Translations under genes and position numbers: made by a program | Shown here: piece after piece, positions 1 to 11,450 of the stretch | Layout of the letters: every line of letters starts with the position of its first letter | Numbering within the stretch: the stretch's first letter is position 1 | Assembly (NCBI GenBank): GCA_963377175.1 | Contig: CAUJNA010000191.1 | Location: 774,539-838,538, forward strand | DNA length: 64,000 bases | Direction of reading: 5' to 3' | Origin: Effrenium voratum | Lineage: Eukaryota > Sar > Dinophyceae > Suessiales > Symbiodiniaceae | The notes under the pieces: generated by a model | The model's input: the letters and a program-made list of their open reading frames with translations, nothing else | Database searches by the model: none | Told to the model about the DNA's origin: nothing

Positions 1-164
1 TTTCCAACTGGAGGATATCACAACAGCTGTCTTGCATCCTTCTTTCATGTTTGTCAGCATTGGCAAGTAGCTTCTCATGCAATTTGTCCTCCCTCAGCCA
101 ATTTTGAGAGTCTGGCCCACCCTGGTAGGTGATACACACAAATGCAATGCATGGCTGGTGCAGC

Positions 165-317
165 TTTCACAAGCGCAACCGAAGCAGCCTTGCTGCTGCC
201 ACCAGCAGCAAGCTTACGCTGCAGAAGATCCAGGTCATCCTCATCACAGCTGCTACTATCAGCACTTCCATCGCTGTGTTTCGAGTCTTCTTCTCCACAT
301 TCGACTTCTCCTTCTCC
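165..317 (-). CDS. exon-like segment, acidic serine-rich protein
   Basis: Read on the minus strand, this stretch is open and encodes a low-complexity acidic segment (EEDSKHSDGSADSSSCDEDD) followed by LDLLQRKLAAGG and an Ala/Val-rich run. The composition is typical of disordered linker regions and not of random translation. A stop codon lies just upstream, so the segment would have to start at an AG acceptor (TGAG|GAGG). A GT donor (CTT|GTGAAA) follows. No family is recognised and no neighbouring exon was matched. Third-position GC bias is weak here, so the call rests on amino-acid composition. Confidence 0.35.
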
Positions 318-1039
318 TCCTCACTCCAGGCGCAGCGCAACGCTCACTGGACTGAGTTCCGGGAGACATGCAAGAGCCGGCCTTACCCCAAATTAGAAGC
401 ATCGTTTAAGAGACCCGGCGGGCTTTCATCGCAGGGAGACATGGCAGTGAGATGAAGGCCTAAAACGATTTCTCCTAGCGTCGTGAAAGAACTAAACCCC
501 GTAAAGGACCTGCCTCACGGGTGAGACCGCTTCAATTCGCCAAATTGGTGAGCTCGCAATAGGCAACCGCGCCAATTCCCTACCCTTGTGTCAAAGGCTT
601 GAATCAAACCTCTGCATAGGAATTGTCAAGTACCCACCCACCCACTCCAGCAGCTACGGGGGCGAGCCTCTATGCTTCAAACTGCTTGGATTCGCCGAAC
701 TAACCAATGGCAAGCCGCGGGGCTGGCAACTGCTTTCAGGGACCGGGGCCATTGGAGGGCCCACGGATGGCAAGCTTCAGTGGGTCTTCCCTGTTCACTT
801 TCGTGATTTGCATGAGATTTGAAGCGAGAAGAATCGCCAGGCAGCTGTGGGGTTTTCAGTGTTTGTTTCAAAGCGCGATTGGCTCCTGGCTTGCTTCAAG
901 GGTCCAGTGCTTTCGGTTGGGCAAGTCCAACGTGGTTCCCACATTGTCCCAATCTAATCTGGCTTTAGACCGTGCAACAGAAACGCTTTGCTGTCTTTGC
1001 TGTTTTGGCGAAGTGGCCATTTTGCCAAAGAGTCAAAAC
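318..1039. other. no supported gene
   Basis: Short overlapping frames only. No repeat, RNA gene or exon with convincing splice sites was recognised. Confidence 0.4.
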
Positions 1040-2123
1040 TTAGTTCGGGCGCAGCGGGCAAACACAGTGAGAATGACCCGCGACCGAACTCGAATTCCGA
1101 CTGAGGCTCGCCATTCATTGGCAAGCGCCAAAGGCGGCTCGGTATTCGCCCAATTGAAGGGCACCTGGTGGGAAGCGAAGGGCTTCATGGTCCCTGTTCG
1201 TAGCCTCGCCACATGTCAGGAAGGATTAGGCCCATGGTCATGTCGAAAAAGAAAGCTGACCCCATGGGTGATTGTTCATTAGCAGGCCAACACCCTCCAA
1301 GCTCTAAGCAACCTTCAATAACCAGTAAGCTTGTTTGGGCCATTTACACATCTAGCAGCTTGTGGATGCTGGCAAACTACATGCCAACGTGTCAAAAAAA
1401 ACAGGCAACAACTTTGTCGGGTCCTTCTATGTTAAGCACACGGGACTAAGTTTTAGTGACGCCCTTTCGGCGAGAATTCGGTGTGAATGACTGTTTGTTG
1501 CGTAGTTGTTGCCCTTTCCATGATAGAAATCAGGATCTTTGCTAACCTGGAACCCCGACCATGAGGGGATGGTGCTTGTCGTATGTTAATGAGCTAGTGT
1601 CGCAACCATTTCGAAGTGGCTCAAACTCTGGACGGCTTTCATGCTACCAATATATCTGTGACATGTTTAGGCAACCAATTTGTTGCTTTTGCAATTCCAG
1701 ATTCAGGAATGGCCGATGTTGCTATTCCACAGTTTAACGTGGAAGCCATCAACAAGCAAATTAGCATGGAACCCCAAAAGTCATTTTTGCCAAGGAAACT
1801 CTTGGGGAGGCACCCAGTTTGAGTTATGTCAATTGGTAGAAGAGTGGAGTCCTTTTTGGGGTGTTGTGCAAACTTGTGAGTGAGGAGTGTGTTCACATGG
1901 AATCTGACATGGACGTTCTTTGCCTGTTCCTTTGCACACCTTTGGGGACCGTGGGCCGGACTGTGCCATGTGGAGATCACATGCGAGTGATTGACGGACG
2001 GCACCACAGAACCTGCGCGAGTTGGCCTGGGGCTTCTACTTTCAGAGCATGTGGCAGTCGTATTTTCGGTGGACATTTCAAGGCGACATGCTCGAATCTT
2101 AGGATCATGTTGTGCCGGATGTC

Positions 2124-2257
2124 ACTAACATGGAACCTGTTCTGGGATCACAAGAAACCATCCTTTGGGATAGAATGGGGTCCATGATAAGTAAATCTGC
2201 TAAGATCACTGTGCACAACATCTTGTGACGCGCTTCCTGGCTGGGTTCTATGTTAGT
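2124..2257. mobile_element. MITE-like element, family D, copy 1
   Basis: The ends are inverted repeats: ACTAACATGGAACC on the left and GGTTCTATGTTAGT on the right, a 14-base pair of ends with one mismatch. The orthologous element at 26420-26504 in the second duplication copy keeps both ends but is about 50 bases shorter inside. No coding capacity. Confidence 0.6.
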
Positions 2258-3215
2258 CAGTTGTCCCGCTTTGTCCACATCTCGCGCCCCGATCCCTACA
2301 TTCCCCAGGAACTGAAGCACGAAATCTGTACGCCGCGGGTGCCATGCAAAGTCTTGTAACTTTTGGCCTGCGTGTCTACGTTGCTCTGTTGGGGTGTAAT
2401 TGACCATGTTGGGGCAAGGAGCCATCTGGAAATCGAACATACTGTTGCAATTTCACAGGTGGAATCGTCTGGTGGGAAAGCATCCTAACATCAAACAGCA
2501 TGCTGCTGCGGGGCGCCTGCAACAAGAGAACATCATGCTAAGCACGGAAATGGACATGCTTGCTACGGAAGTAAGTGAAACTAGACAAGTGTGGACATTT
2601 TAGAATTTTGCCGCTAGTCACGTCTATAGGAAGCCATGGCAAAATCAGCACATTTCAGTCAGGAAAAGCAGGACATCCATGCCAGCAAAGAAGGCCTAGC
2701 ACCAAACGCCCTGGTATGATCCTGGGAATGCGCGCGCAGCCAGTCACTCGGAGGACTCTGGTGTCGCCGCATCTCCTCCCCCATTGCCCAGGCCTGCCCA
2801 GCCTTGTGCAGCGGCCATCGGGAAAGGGATGTTCCTTTTCCAAACAGGCGGATGGCGGAATCATGCTCAACCACACTTCTGGGTAGCTGGGCGGCCCCTT
2901 TTTCGGGAGGTGGGGATCCCTTCAACTCTGGCCGCCAAGCCATATTCATATGGTGCTCTAGAACTGTTTTCCTGGGACCTTTGGTGTCCTTTTGGAACAA
3001 CAAGTCGGTGCCACTGGTAAATGGAAGTCGGTGGGAAAGCAGGCAACTTCAGGGAATGACTGGCCCTCCAATGTAGGACCCCGCCACTCCATGGCTGCGC
3101 AACGGCTTACCCATCTTGAGGCCCGCGTTCCCACCTCCCACGCGCCTTGGCCTTTGGGCATGAGCGCGCTCCTTGAGGCTGGGGCGCCAACGGCGCTGCC
3201 AGGTTTGAGGCGATC

Positions 3216-3394
3216 ATGGCGCCCAGGAAGACGTGGGGCGAGCTGGCAGCTGCGACACGGCGGGACTCGCACGCGGCGCGAGTCCAAGAAAGAGCGCATT
3301 GAAGCAGCACGCCCAGAAAGCGGTCACTGCTCTGGGGGTCAAAGCCCTGGATTCGCTTCCCAGGCTCGAGGCGCTTTTGCTGGAGCAACGATCA
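3216..3394 (+). pseudogene. broken coding-like segment inside duplication copy 1
   Basis: Two GC-rich open pieces lie in different frames: one starting MAPRKTWGELAAATRRD, ended by TGA near 3300, then a shifted frame reading QKAVTALGVKALDSLPRLEA and LLLEQ. The second duplication copy keeps related text (WWGEPAAA and SLPRLEALLLEQ) with further disruptions. The minus strand is also open and GC3-rich in both copies, so the original coding strand is uncertain. No family is recognised. I infer a decayed exon pair. Confidence 0.25.
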
Positions 3395-3439
3395 GAAAGT
3401 GGAGACATTGACCATCATATAATCTAGTCACAATCAAAT

Positions 3440-4262
3440 GGGTGTGGGTCAATATTCAGGTGTGGAACGTTCCGCGGTGACGCGGACGTCTGGAACGAGT
3501 CAGTTACGTAAGGTTGGTTGTTCCGGACATCTGGGAAGACATGTGTGGAGTCCTCAAGCACAGTTCATTTAGTGTAAGATGGATAGATGGATGGATGAGT
3601 TGATGGATGCGTAGATGGATGGATGAAGCGACCAAAAGCGCGCGGCCTTACCATACGGCACCTCCTTGAAGGCTTCTTGGGCCGCGTAAGTGCAGCTACT
3701 TACATGGGGCATGTGTGCGCATGTGGGCTTGGTGGCAAATTGCTCCGCTGCGTCTGGAACACGTCTGGAACGGGTCTGGAACGGGGTCTGGAACGGTTAC
3801 GCGAGTGGCTTGCACTTGGGAATGCTAGCAAGCAGCATGTAAACATGGTCGTTTCAACCATGTGACGACTGAGAGCGGTATCGAACCGTTACCGTATCGT
3901 ATCGAACAAATAGCGGCCGGGTTGACCCTAAACACATCTGTCAACAGAATCGCTGCCCAATTCCATCCAAGTCCCAATGATTACAAGCCACGCAGCCCTA
4001 ACCACCAAAGCTCAACAAGCAAATCCCATCGTTAGCACCTCAAGCTTCTCTCGAACACCAGCTTTAACGCGTAGTATTGGGGGGGTCAATATCCTACCAA
4101 ATCACCTGACCGTCTGAATCAATACTCTAAACTAGACATATACATAAACAAGGTCTGGAACGGAAGGTCTGGAACATGTTTCTAGGCAAGGTCTGGAACG
4201 GAGGTCTGGAACGGAGGTCTGGATCGCATGTGGGTTCCGGACCCTGTTCCGGACCTTATAAA
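3440..4262. repeat. TCTGGAACG-rich repeat block with fold-back
   Basis: The 9-mer TCTGGAACG, or near variants, recurs singly near 3508, four times in a row near 3750-3795, and four to five times at 4153-4225. The complementary form GTTCCGGACC appears twice at 4235-4256, so 4150-4260 can fold back on itself. A short TATCGAACCGTTACCGTATCG cluster lies near 3880. No gene is seen in the block. Confidence 0.6.
3578..3626. repeat. GATG/GATA tetranucleotide microsatellite
   Basis: Imperfect array of GATG with occasional GATA and GTTGATGGATGCG interruptions, about twelve units. Confidence 0.8.
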
Positions 4263-5557
4263 TTGACTCGCAGCCAAATAGACATGGATGGTATACGAGT
4301 ATGAAACAATACATGTTTGCTTCACTTTAGTCCCTCCCGTGTTCTTTTTGCCCTAACACGCTCACATGCAAAGTATGTTGTTGAGCTTTGATCAAACATA
4401 GTATGAGAGGCGAGATTCCTTGTGGAGATCCCCCCTTTTTGGGTTCCATGCTAAATCGGACGGAACCATAACTTTGCTCAAACACATTTTTTGCGTGGAA
4501 AGGCCAGGATTCATCAGTTCTTTCTCTTTGCAAGCCTCGGTCTTCTCCTGCTTTATTCCTCACATACGTGCCTTCGAAAAAGCTCTACTCCTTGAACAGG
4601 CCAACCCCAACAGCGTACGGTTTGTAAGTTGGTCCTTCACTGCAGCTGATGGTCAAGGTTCGCAACGTACAAATTGACCAACGCATGAACGTGCAAATGT
4701 ATGTATACTTTGAATACACGTCTTCCCATGCAACCATGCATGATACGAACACATGAATGCTTCTCTGACATCTAACTAGAAAGGGACCCTGACCAAGGCC
4801 TGCAGAGAGCCGAACCTGAACTTGGAAGCCGGATTGAGTTTCCAAAGGGCCACGCCCTTTGTCCGGCCCAGTCCGTGTCAAGCCGATTGGGTTCCAACCG
4901 CATCAGGCAAAAGGATTGAATACGCAGCAAGTGACAAAGCTGACAACATGCGATCAAAAAACCAGTCCAACAATTGGAACATGCGCGGGCTGAACAGGCC
5001 CTGGCGGAATCTTCGGCTGACACGCAAAATCACCGCCCTAAGCAAAATCCGCAATGCACCCTTTGTGCTGATGTCGATGCCGTATGCACGAGACCAGTCT
5101 CAACTGCGTGATTAGTGCTTTTTGTCCCAGGACCCGTGTAGCTGAAGCCAATAACACATAAATCCAGGAACTCTGCAAAACATCTGGCATCACAGAGCGG
5201 ACCACGCCCGAAAACTGGATTGCCCAAGCGAGGTAAATTCAATTGCGCTGGAATTCACCTCGCTTGGAGGAGGCAGGGCCTCTTCTCGGCTCTGAGCGTC
5301 CAAAGTTGTCCTGCAAAACATGGATAGGCTTGTGTTTTTAAAGGGTACCGGGTTCACCTTGGTTAAAAAAGACTGCAAAAGGAACACTGCTGTTGTTGGG
5401 GTCCCCCTATTTGGACAGTTTAATTGAATACACCCCCAGCATACAGCCAGGGTAGTTTTCCTAGTTCATTTCATTTCAGGCTTGTTTTAGGCCATCCAAC
5501 TCCGAACCCCCGAGGCGACCTCGCTTGATCCCACGCCTTCGCAGGCTGTCAAGCATG
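4263..5557. other. no supported gene
   Basis: Only short overlapping frames without convincing splice sites. A short inverted repeat (GAGGTAAATTCAATTGCGC against GGAATTCACCTC) near 5232-5262 is the only structure noted. Confidence 0.35.
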
Positions 5558-5761
5558 TCAAGCACGGAATATGCATGACTCCGATTTTCGCCTCAGAGCC
5601 GCAGAGATAGCCTCTTGTACTGTAACAAGACCGCGAGGGGCTTCACACGATCGATGAAGCAAACCGGCCGATGCCTGCTGTACTATCGGGCCATGCTGCG
5701 GGAAGGCATGCGGCGCGTAGATAGTCAATGCGTCTTTCGGTCGGAGCGAGTGAAGCCGCAA
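5558..5761 (-). CDS. possible exon, unknown protein
   Basis: Open minus-strand frame of 67 codons with a plausible globular composition; the distal half reads GLVTVQEAISAALRRKSES. Third-position GC is only slightly elevated and no clear acceptor/donor pair was found. The plus strand is also open. No family recognised; could be chance. Confidence 0.2.
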   Translation of the reverse strand: MRLHSLRPKDALTIYAPHAFPQHGPIVQQASAGLLHRSCEAPRGLVTVQEAISAALRRKSESCIFRA

Positions 5762-5964
5762 ACTCTGCTTGATGGAGCTTCAGAAGTCTAACACAAATGC
5801 CCGCCCGGCTGCCCATCATTGGACGTTGCTCCACCAATGAATGGTTGCTCTACGGGCAAATTTGGGCTCTGAACATGCCCGGATTGCAGCTCAACAGGCT
5901 CCAAGGATTATGCAAGGCTGCCGGAACATGTTCTATCCCAACCCGCGCTTGATTCTTCTCCAAC

Positions 5965-6082
5965 ATGGCCAGAAGGAGTCGCTCCGAAGATGTTGCACAA
6001 GTCTCGCAAACTCAGGTGCGTTACCAAAGGGAGTCCGGAAAGGCTGTCTCCTGCGAAGTCCTGCTCTTCAAGTGGCAGTCTG
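5965..6082 (+). CDS. possible exon, unknown protein
   Basis: Plus-strand frame beginning MARRSRSEDVAQVSQTQ and continuing VRYQRESGKAVSCEVLLFKW up to a GT donor (GGCAGTCTG|GTCAAT). The composition looks protein-like, but no upstream acceptor was fixed and no family is recognised. A second frame (from 5841) is open over the 5' half, so a frameshift or splice is possible. Confidence 0.25.
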
Positions 6083-6089
6083 GTCAATG

Positions 6090-7965
6090 CATCCCTTGCC
6101 ATCCCCTTTGGTCTGCAAAATGTTTAACGTGTCTTTTGTGGGCCCCAGCTGAAACTGCACAAAATCAAAATGTTGATGCTTCCATGGCCAGCGAAAAAGA
6201 AAACTAGAACAAAAAAATAAACAGCCGCACAACGCAGTTGTGATCAAGCCGAGACTCACTATTAACCACCCTCACTCCCAGTTCTTGCATGCTTCATTGA
6301 TCCCATGCTCTCAAAGTTATCCCTGACTAGTGGAATGTGCCAGACACCCCTCGCAACCCAGAGAATCTATATAAACATTTAAGGGGTGGTTGGAACCCAC
6401 CTTCATTTCTCTTCAAAGCCAGAGCCGTTTCCTCCCGCAAAGTTCGCTTTCAGCACTCACTTGCGGGGTGTGGTGAACGCACCCACGCCGTAGAGCGCGG
6501 CAGCAATTAGGAGCATGCGGTGCACGTTGTGGAAGACGCCGCCATGGACAGAAACCAGGAGGCCTCAGCCGCTAGGCCGCTAGGAACATGAGCGATGAAG
6601 AGCAAGCCAAAAACAAAACATGCTGGCTTGTAAAACAGTCGAATGTGACACCATTTAGTAAAGGATCTCGGTGGTTCAGCCTTACGCATTGATGTGCGAC
6701 AGGCTGATGTCCAGCAAACGCAGTAAATTCACAGACTAGGCCTACACACCAGATTGCCACACTCGCCCTAGAAAGGAATTTGCCATGCACGTTGAAGGTG
6801 AAGAAGCTCTGTATACCTGTTTGCTTCTGTTATGAGCCCCCTGTGCGCATGAAAAGCAGGGCTGCGAACCACCCCAAGCCATCTTGTTGGCTTCTGATCA
6901 AGCCACGCAAGCGGCTGATTACAAGCGCAGTCCTAGCAGAACACAACTTTGAGCAGGGTGGAAGCCGGAACAGCTAAAGCCGCAAAAGGCACGAAAGCCA
7001 GAAAAGCCAGCAAAAAGCCACGTTCCAGCGAGCCGAAAACCAAAGAACAAGCCTGAGAAAACAAACGAACCAATCCTGAAAAGCAACGGACCCCACAAAA
7101 TTGACCTTGTCCTTTAACTAACCGCGGAGCACGAGAAACCCAGAAGGTTTCAAATGTAGTGTCTTTTGAGCATGACATCTTGTATCTGCAACTACCCCAT
7201 TTTTCCTTGTGGCTGTATGGTGGCATATCCCTTTTCTCCCCCAAACACATTATCTGAGATCTGCTGAGATCCCAAAGCAGCCTTCCTGAAATTCAGACTC
7301 TGGCACATGCTCCTCCGTCACAACTTCACTGAACACCTCCGCCACAAACTGCCGAGCAATCTGCGGGCTATTCTACATCAATCCAACAAGCCTAACGGAT
7401 CCCCAAGTAAGCACTGACATAGATTGTTCCAGGTGCAAACCCCCCAACGACAACAAAAAAACAATAAGCTCAGGTGATATCCCAACAGCATACGGTGCTC
7501 TTTTTAGTGCTTGCACCACCCTGAAGCCCTCGCAGAACGTCGTGGAACTCTCGTGGAACCCTCGTAAAACCCTCGTGGAACCTTACCTCAAGGCCGCCCC
7601 GGACCACCCTGGAGCCCATCTGGGCTGAGACACCAAAGCTTTCAGCTGTTGGGAAACAACAAGTGCTGACAGTGGCGATTCTCGCTTCCCTGCGGAAACT
7701 GGCATCCTTGTTGGTGATTGATTAAAGCCGGCAATATCATGAAGCGGGGGCGGGGGCTCTTGCAAGTTTCTCTTGGCATGAAGGGAAGCCAGCCTTGTAT
7801 TGTCATCATGCCAAAAATTCTCGAAACGGAGCAAACCCCACCGCAGCCCTCAGGCCATCGACCAGCGGCCCCGTAAGTCTTTTCAGCCATGGCGCCCACC
7901 AAGGACGGAACAAGGCCTCGCGGAAGAGGCTCGGACTGAATGGCGCTTCCCTGAAAAAGAGCACC
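6090..7965. other. no supported gene
   Basis: No exon with splice support. Near 7540-7590 a short degenerate direct repeat (CGTGGAACYCTCGT-like, three times) is visible. Confidence 0.35.
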
Positions 7966-8070
7966 TACCCTCCCACCAGCTAACATGGAAGTGCACAGAC
8001 CCCTGTAGAAAGACTACTTTCCTCTTGGAAGGGGCTTTTTGCACTTCCATGTTAGTTGGCGAGAGGGTAA
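7966..8070. mobile_element. MITE-like fold-back element, family C, copy 1
   Basis: About 105 bases with inverted ends of roughly 30 bases: the left end runs ACCCTCCCACCAGCTAACAT then GGAAGTGCA, and the right end is its complement with a few mismatches (TGCACTTCCATGTTAGTTGG then CGAGAGGGT). The centre reads CTTTCCTCTTGGAAGGGG. Related copies lie at 30519-30607 and 40082-40185. No coding capacity. Confidence 0.75.
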
Positions 8071-9056
8071 TTTCCTCAATGGGATGATCCGGGATGCCGC
8101 CTGAAGTGGGAGCTTGCCGGGTTCCCATTGAATAAACTGAACCTGGCAAGCGTGAGGACTAGATTGATGCCGCTTCCTGATTCGATGGCAGTATCAGTAT
8201 CTTGAGAATGTTCCGAGCGGTCCGTTGCAGCCCTGTGGTCACAACTGAGTAGCTGTCAGCAACAAAAAGCACATGGAGCCTCTGCACTTGTTGCAGCAAG
8301 TCGCAACATTCATCGGCCTTTTTGCAGGGCAAGAAGGTCTCAAAAAAACCAAGGCAGCCAAGTCGCTGCCGCTCAGAAAGCCTCAGTTCCAAAACCCTAC
8401 GGGGGACGTTTGGGGCATATCTCGACGGATTAGTGATATGAAGGAAAACATACTTGTTTAAAAATACAATTGGATGCACCCATCTTGCCTTCAGGGCAAA
8501 GTAATTAAATCAAATGAATGTAGCACCAAGGGTCAATCAAACAGCAAAGAAGAACAATCATGATGATAACTAAATAATTTCTTCTTAAATCAGTGTTTCA
8601 ACCCCGTAACCAAATCACACAATTTTAACAACCGACACCGGAAAAAAAAAAGTGTTTTATTTGACGCCTCTGTCGGATACACATGTGTGTATATATATAT
8701 ATATATGTATATTTATACACTTATACAGTATACAATGTACTCCGCGTTATTGTAGGAACCCCACGGAAGAACCTGGGCCGATCTCCAACCAGAAACGGGT
8801 GGTTTCCCCTTGAGCTAAAGCCAGAGGCCCTCAAAAGAAAGGGTTCAAACTTTGGACCCGTCATGTTTCCGTTTTAAATGGTCACATGCCCCTCTTTGAC
8901 CAAGCCAGAAGATCAAAACTTGGTGCCGAATATGGCATGCGGCCCCGGATTTGCGAAGGAAAAATGGAGCGTGTGTCTGCGTGTCTTTGTGAGGGTACCC
9001 TTGTTGGCGCTGGTTTTTCCAAGCACGGCATCAGGAAATCCGCATAGTACGTCCAC
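8071..9056. other. no supported gene; AT microsatellite inside
   Basis: Contains a TA dinucleotide run at 8684-8711 followed by further TATA-rich sequence. No exon candidate. Confidence 0.4.
8684..8711. repeat. (TA)n microsatellite
   Basis: GTGTATATATATATATATAT followed by GTATAT; a short perfect TA run. Confidence 0.85.
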
Positions 9057-9210
9057 TTTTGAAGCGTGCCCGAAGGACGCTTCAAGGCCCGAAGAAAGCC
9101 GGCGAAGCGAAGAAGCGAAGAAGCGATCCGCCGCGCGGCTGAGCAGGTTCAGCCGCGCAAGCATCTTCCCCCGCTGTGCGGCGCTGGTGGCGCAGGTGGC
9201 GTAGGCGATC
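9057..9210 (-). CDS. exon, unknown helical protein
   Basis: Minus-strand exon of 154 bases between a good acceptor (CCCCAG|GATCGCC) and a GT donor (TCAAAA|GTGGAC). It reads one base plus 51 codons with no stop and about 75% GC at third positions. The text is Arg/Leu/Ala-rich and helix-like (GKMLARLNLLSRAADRFFAS, then LRRLSSGLEASFG). No family is recognised. The plus strand is also open and GC3-rich here but lacks a matched acceptor/donor pair, so minus is preferred. Confidence 0.45.
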
Positions 9211-9490
9211 CTGGGGCTTGGCTCGGGCTGCGTTGCTGAGTTGGGTGAATTGGTTAAAGACAAATTCAGTAGAAAAATGGTTTGCTACCGAAAATGAGAC
9301 TCGGGCAATAAACCAGCCTGCAACCTGATTGACTCACGGTGTCAGACTGTGACCGATGCATTTTAAAGACTTAGTGACTCGGGGCGGCGCGTCCCCGTAA
9401 CAGGGACCCCGTCAAAGTCGGTTTCCGTCCGGTTCCCTTTTCAACAGCAAAATGGGACCCTCCTGAAAGTTTGTTTCCATAGCCAAGTGG

Positions 9491-9584
9491 GTATGGGTCA
9501 AAATTAAACCACCAGGGGACCGCAGGTTTTAGTCCATGTTTCCATTTAAAAGGGTTCCGTTTTGGGTACCTATTTTTGACCCAC
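9491..9584. mobile_element. MITE-like element, family B, copy 1, with target duplication
   Basis: A 94-base element with inverted ends GTATGGGTCAAAAT and (complement of the right end) TGTGGGTCAAAAAT. It is flanked on both sides by the same ten bases AGCCAAGTGG (9481-9490 and 9585-9594), as expected for a target-site duplication. A 9-11 base duplication would suit Mutator-type transposases; that assignment is inference. The interior shares CCTGCGGT and GGGTACCTA with the copies at 10296 and 62420. Confidence 0.75.
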
Positions 9585-9594
9585 AGCCAAGTGG

Positions 9595-11296
9595 CAGCAG
9601 GTTGCAAGCGTTGGCCTGCGCCACCAAATGCGCTGCACCCAGCAGACCAGCTGCTACCACGTGGCCTGTGCGGGGTGGGACGATTGGTTCTCTAGATCTA
9701 TATAGCACATGTTTTGCTTCAACTCACGTACACCCTGGGCCGTCAACCAAGAACAACATACCAAGGCGCTTTGTTCGTGACAGTCCTCCTATCCAAGTAC
9801 TGCACTATGGTTCCACAGGGAAATCTAGGGGAACCTTTGCAGTAGCGGGCAGGGATACGCACAAAATGGCGTTTTTTGAGCTCGGCAGCTGATAAGACGG
9901 GCAACCCCCCCCCCCGCCCCCCAAGCTGCAAAAAAGCATGGTCAATACCTTCACAGGGTTTAAGCGAATGAGTGCAAGAGGACAGTACCCGCTCACTTCA
10001 CTCGCTGATCCCAGTCCTAACTCTTGGGATTTCGCTAGTCAGCGACAGCGCGAAGAATGCGACCAACTCAAGACCGATGCTTGACCACAGTCAGAGATCT
10101 TCGTAACCGGTAAAAAAAGTAATTATAATAATATTATAATATACAGCGCGCGCGCAAACCCGAAAATCCCATGTGAATCCTCCTGCCCTTTTGGGGCGCC
10201 TTTGCACAGCAGGCAGCCCAGGGTCGCTGCACAGCCTGGCAGGCTTGAGGCTCTGATCCCACAGGGGTGCTGACATGTTCCATTGAGTCATGTGGCTGTG
10301 GGTCAAAAATAGGTACCCAAATGAAACCCTGGCAAATGGACACATGGACTAAAACCTGCGGTTTGCTGGGGTTTAATTTTGACCCATACCCATGTGTTGA
10401 ACGGTGGTCCTGAAAGCATTTCCCTCCTTTCCCCTTTGGCACTTATATAAGCGATGTAGGCCAAAACGGTATTTATAGATTTAAATGCAACCGGGCAAAG
10501 AGGGGACATATTTCAAACCCCTAGTTCCTGACAAGGTTTTCAAGAGACCGAAACAACTACCCAACAACCCGTTCCCTTCCGCAATCACTGCAGCTTCCTA
10601 AGCTTTCTGGTAAGCAAGTCAGGTCCTTTGGAGGCGTTGCAAAATCTTGGCTTTGGGGGCCTTGTTTGTTTGTCTGTCTGACCGTTTGGTTGCTTCGTGG
10701 CTGTCTTTTTCGACCTCTCCGGACAGGTAGAAACCAAATATTCAGCAAACAACTATGAGATATAGTTCTTTGCTTTTCAGTCGCCAAACAAGTATAATAT
10801 GCATCCAAACCTGCCTGATGCTTGAAACGCTGCCATTGGTTCGTTTGCTCATTGCTTTGTGGCATCATGGAAAACTCCACTCTTTTCAAAAGCCAGCCAG
10901 CTCTAGTTCGACAGGTCAGAAAATGCCGCCGAAATGGCATTCGCTGACCGGAAACTGACCATGGAATCTGCAGAAGGGACCCCACCAGCAGATTCATGTA
11001 CTTGGGGCTCCTCCTTCGTAACCTTCAGTAGAGAGGCTTGCCCGTGGACCTGGAAATCAATCGAACCACTAGGTCACGATTGGCCGCGGATCATGCCGTG
11101 TAACCACTTGTCAGCAATAAGTCCGGCTGATTTATCGAACCGTTTCTGCACCTCTCAGACCCTGCGTCTAGAGGCTGGTACGAAACTTAGATTGCCAAAG
11201 TCCCTGGATTTACAATTGGACCCGGGCTAAGATTTCCTCAGAAAGCTCTGAAGATGTTGAGCCTTGCTTGGATCTAGCGCTAAATCAAGGGCTCTG
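9595..11296. other. no supported gene; holds MITE B copy 2
   Basis: Besides the element at 10296-10389 there is an AT-rich patch near 10118-10142 and a 98-codon open frame at 10934-11230 that shows no recognisable domain or splice support. Confidence 0.35.
10296..10389. mobile_element. MITE-like element, family B, copy 2
   Basis: Inverted ends CTGTGGGTCAAAAAT and ATTTTGACCCATAC, interior GGTACCCAAATGAAACCCTGG and CCTGCGGTTTGC. Orientation is opposite to copy 1. Flanks share CATGTG on both sides, a degraded target duplication. Confidence 0.7.
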
Positions 11297-11450
11297 ATGT
11301 CTGAATCCCTGGCGTTAGATTCGGACACCTGGAAATTCAAGTTGCCTCCTTTCGCATTCGGCAGAACGAAGCCGTAACATGGGTCATAGTTGATCGACGT
11401 GGGCCCGTAAACATGACAATCAGCCTCTGGTAAACCTATGTGTCTCGCAG

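Larger units (their letters stand above)
1040..3420. repeat. segmental duplication, copy 1
   Basis: This block matches about 25580-27650 in the same order and orientation. Shared landmarks are a TTGGCAAGCGCCAAAGGCGG-type block near 1120 (25660 in the other copy), ACATGGACGTTCT near 1910 (26240), CTGTTCTGGGATCACAAG near 2136 (26432), CATCGAACATACTGTTGCAA-like sequence near 2432 (26688), and TCGAGGCGCTTTTGCTGGAGCA near 3363 (27607). Substitutions and many indels separate the copies, so the duplication is old. A MITE (2124-2257) sits at the same place in both copies and therefore predates it. No intact gene is evident in either copy. Confidence 0.85.

Noticed and set aside
1597..1625. CCATTTCGAAGTGGCTCAAA as a spliced-leader relic
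   Set aside because: Only partial similarity to the dinoflagellate leader (CCGTAGCCATTTTGGCTCAAG); no other match was seen by eye anywhere in the window.
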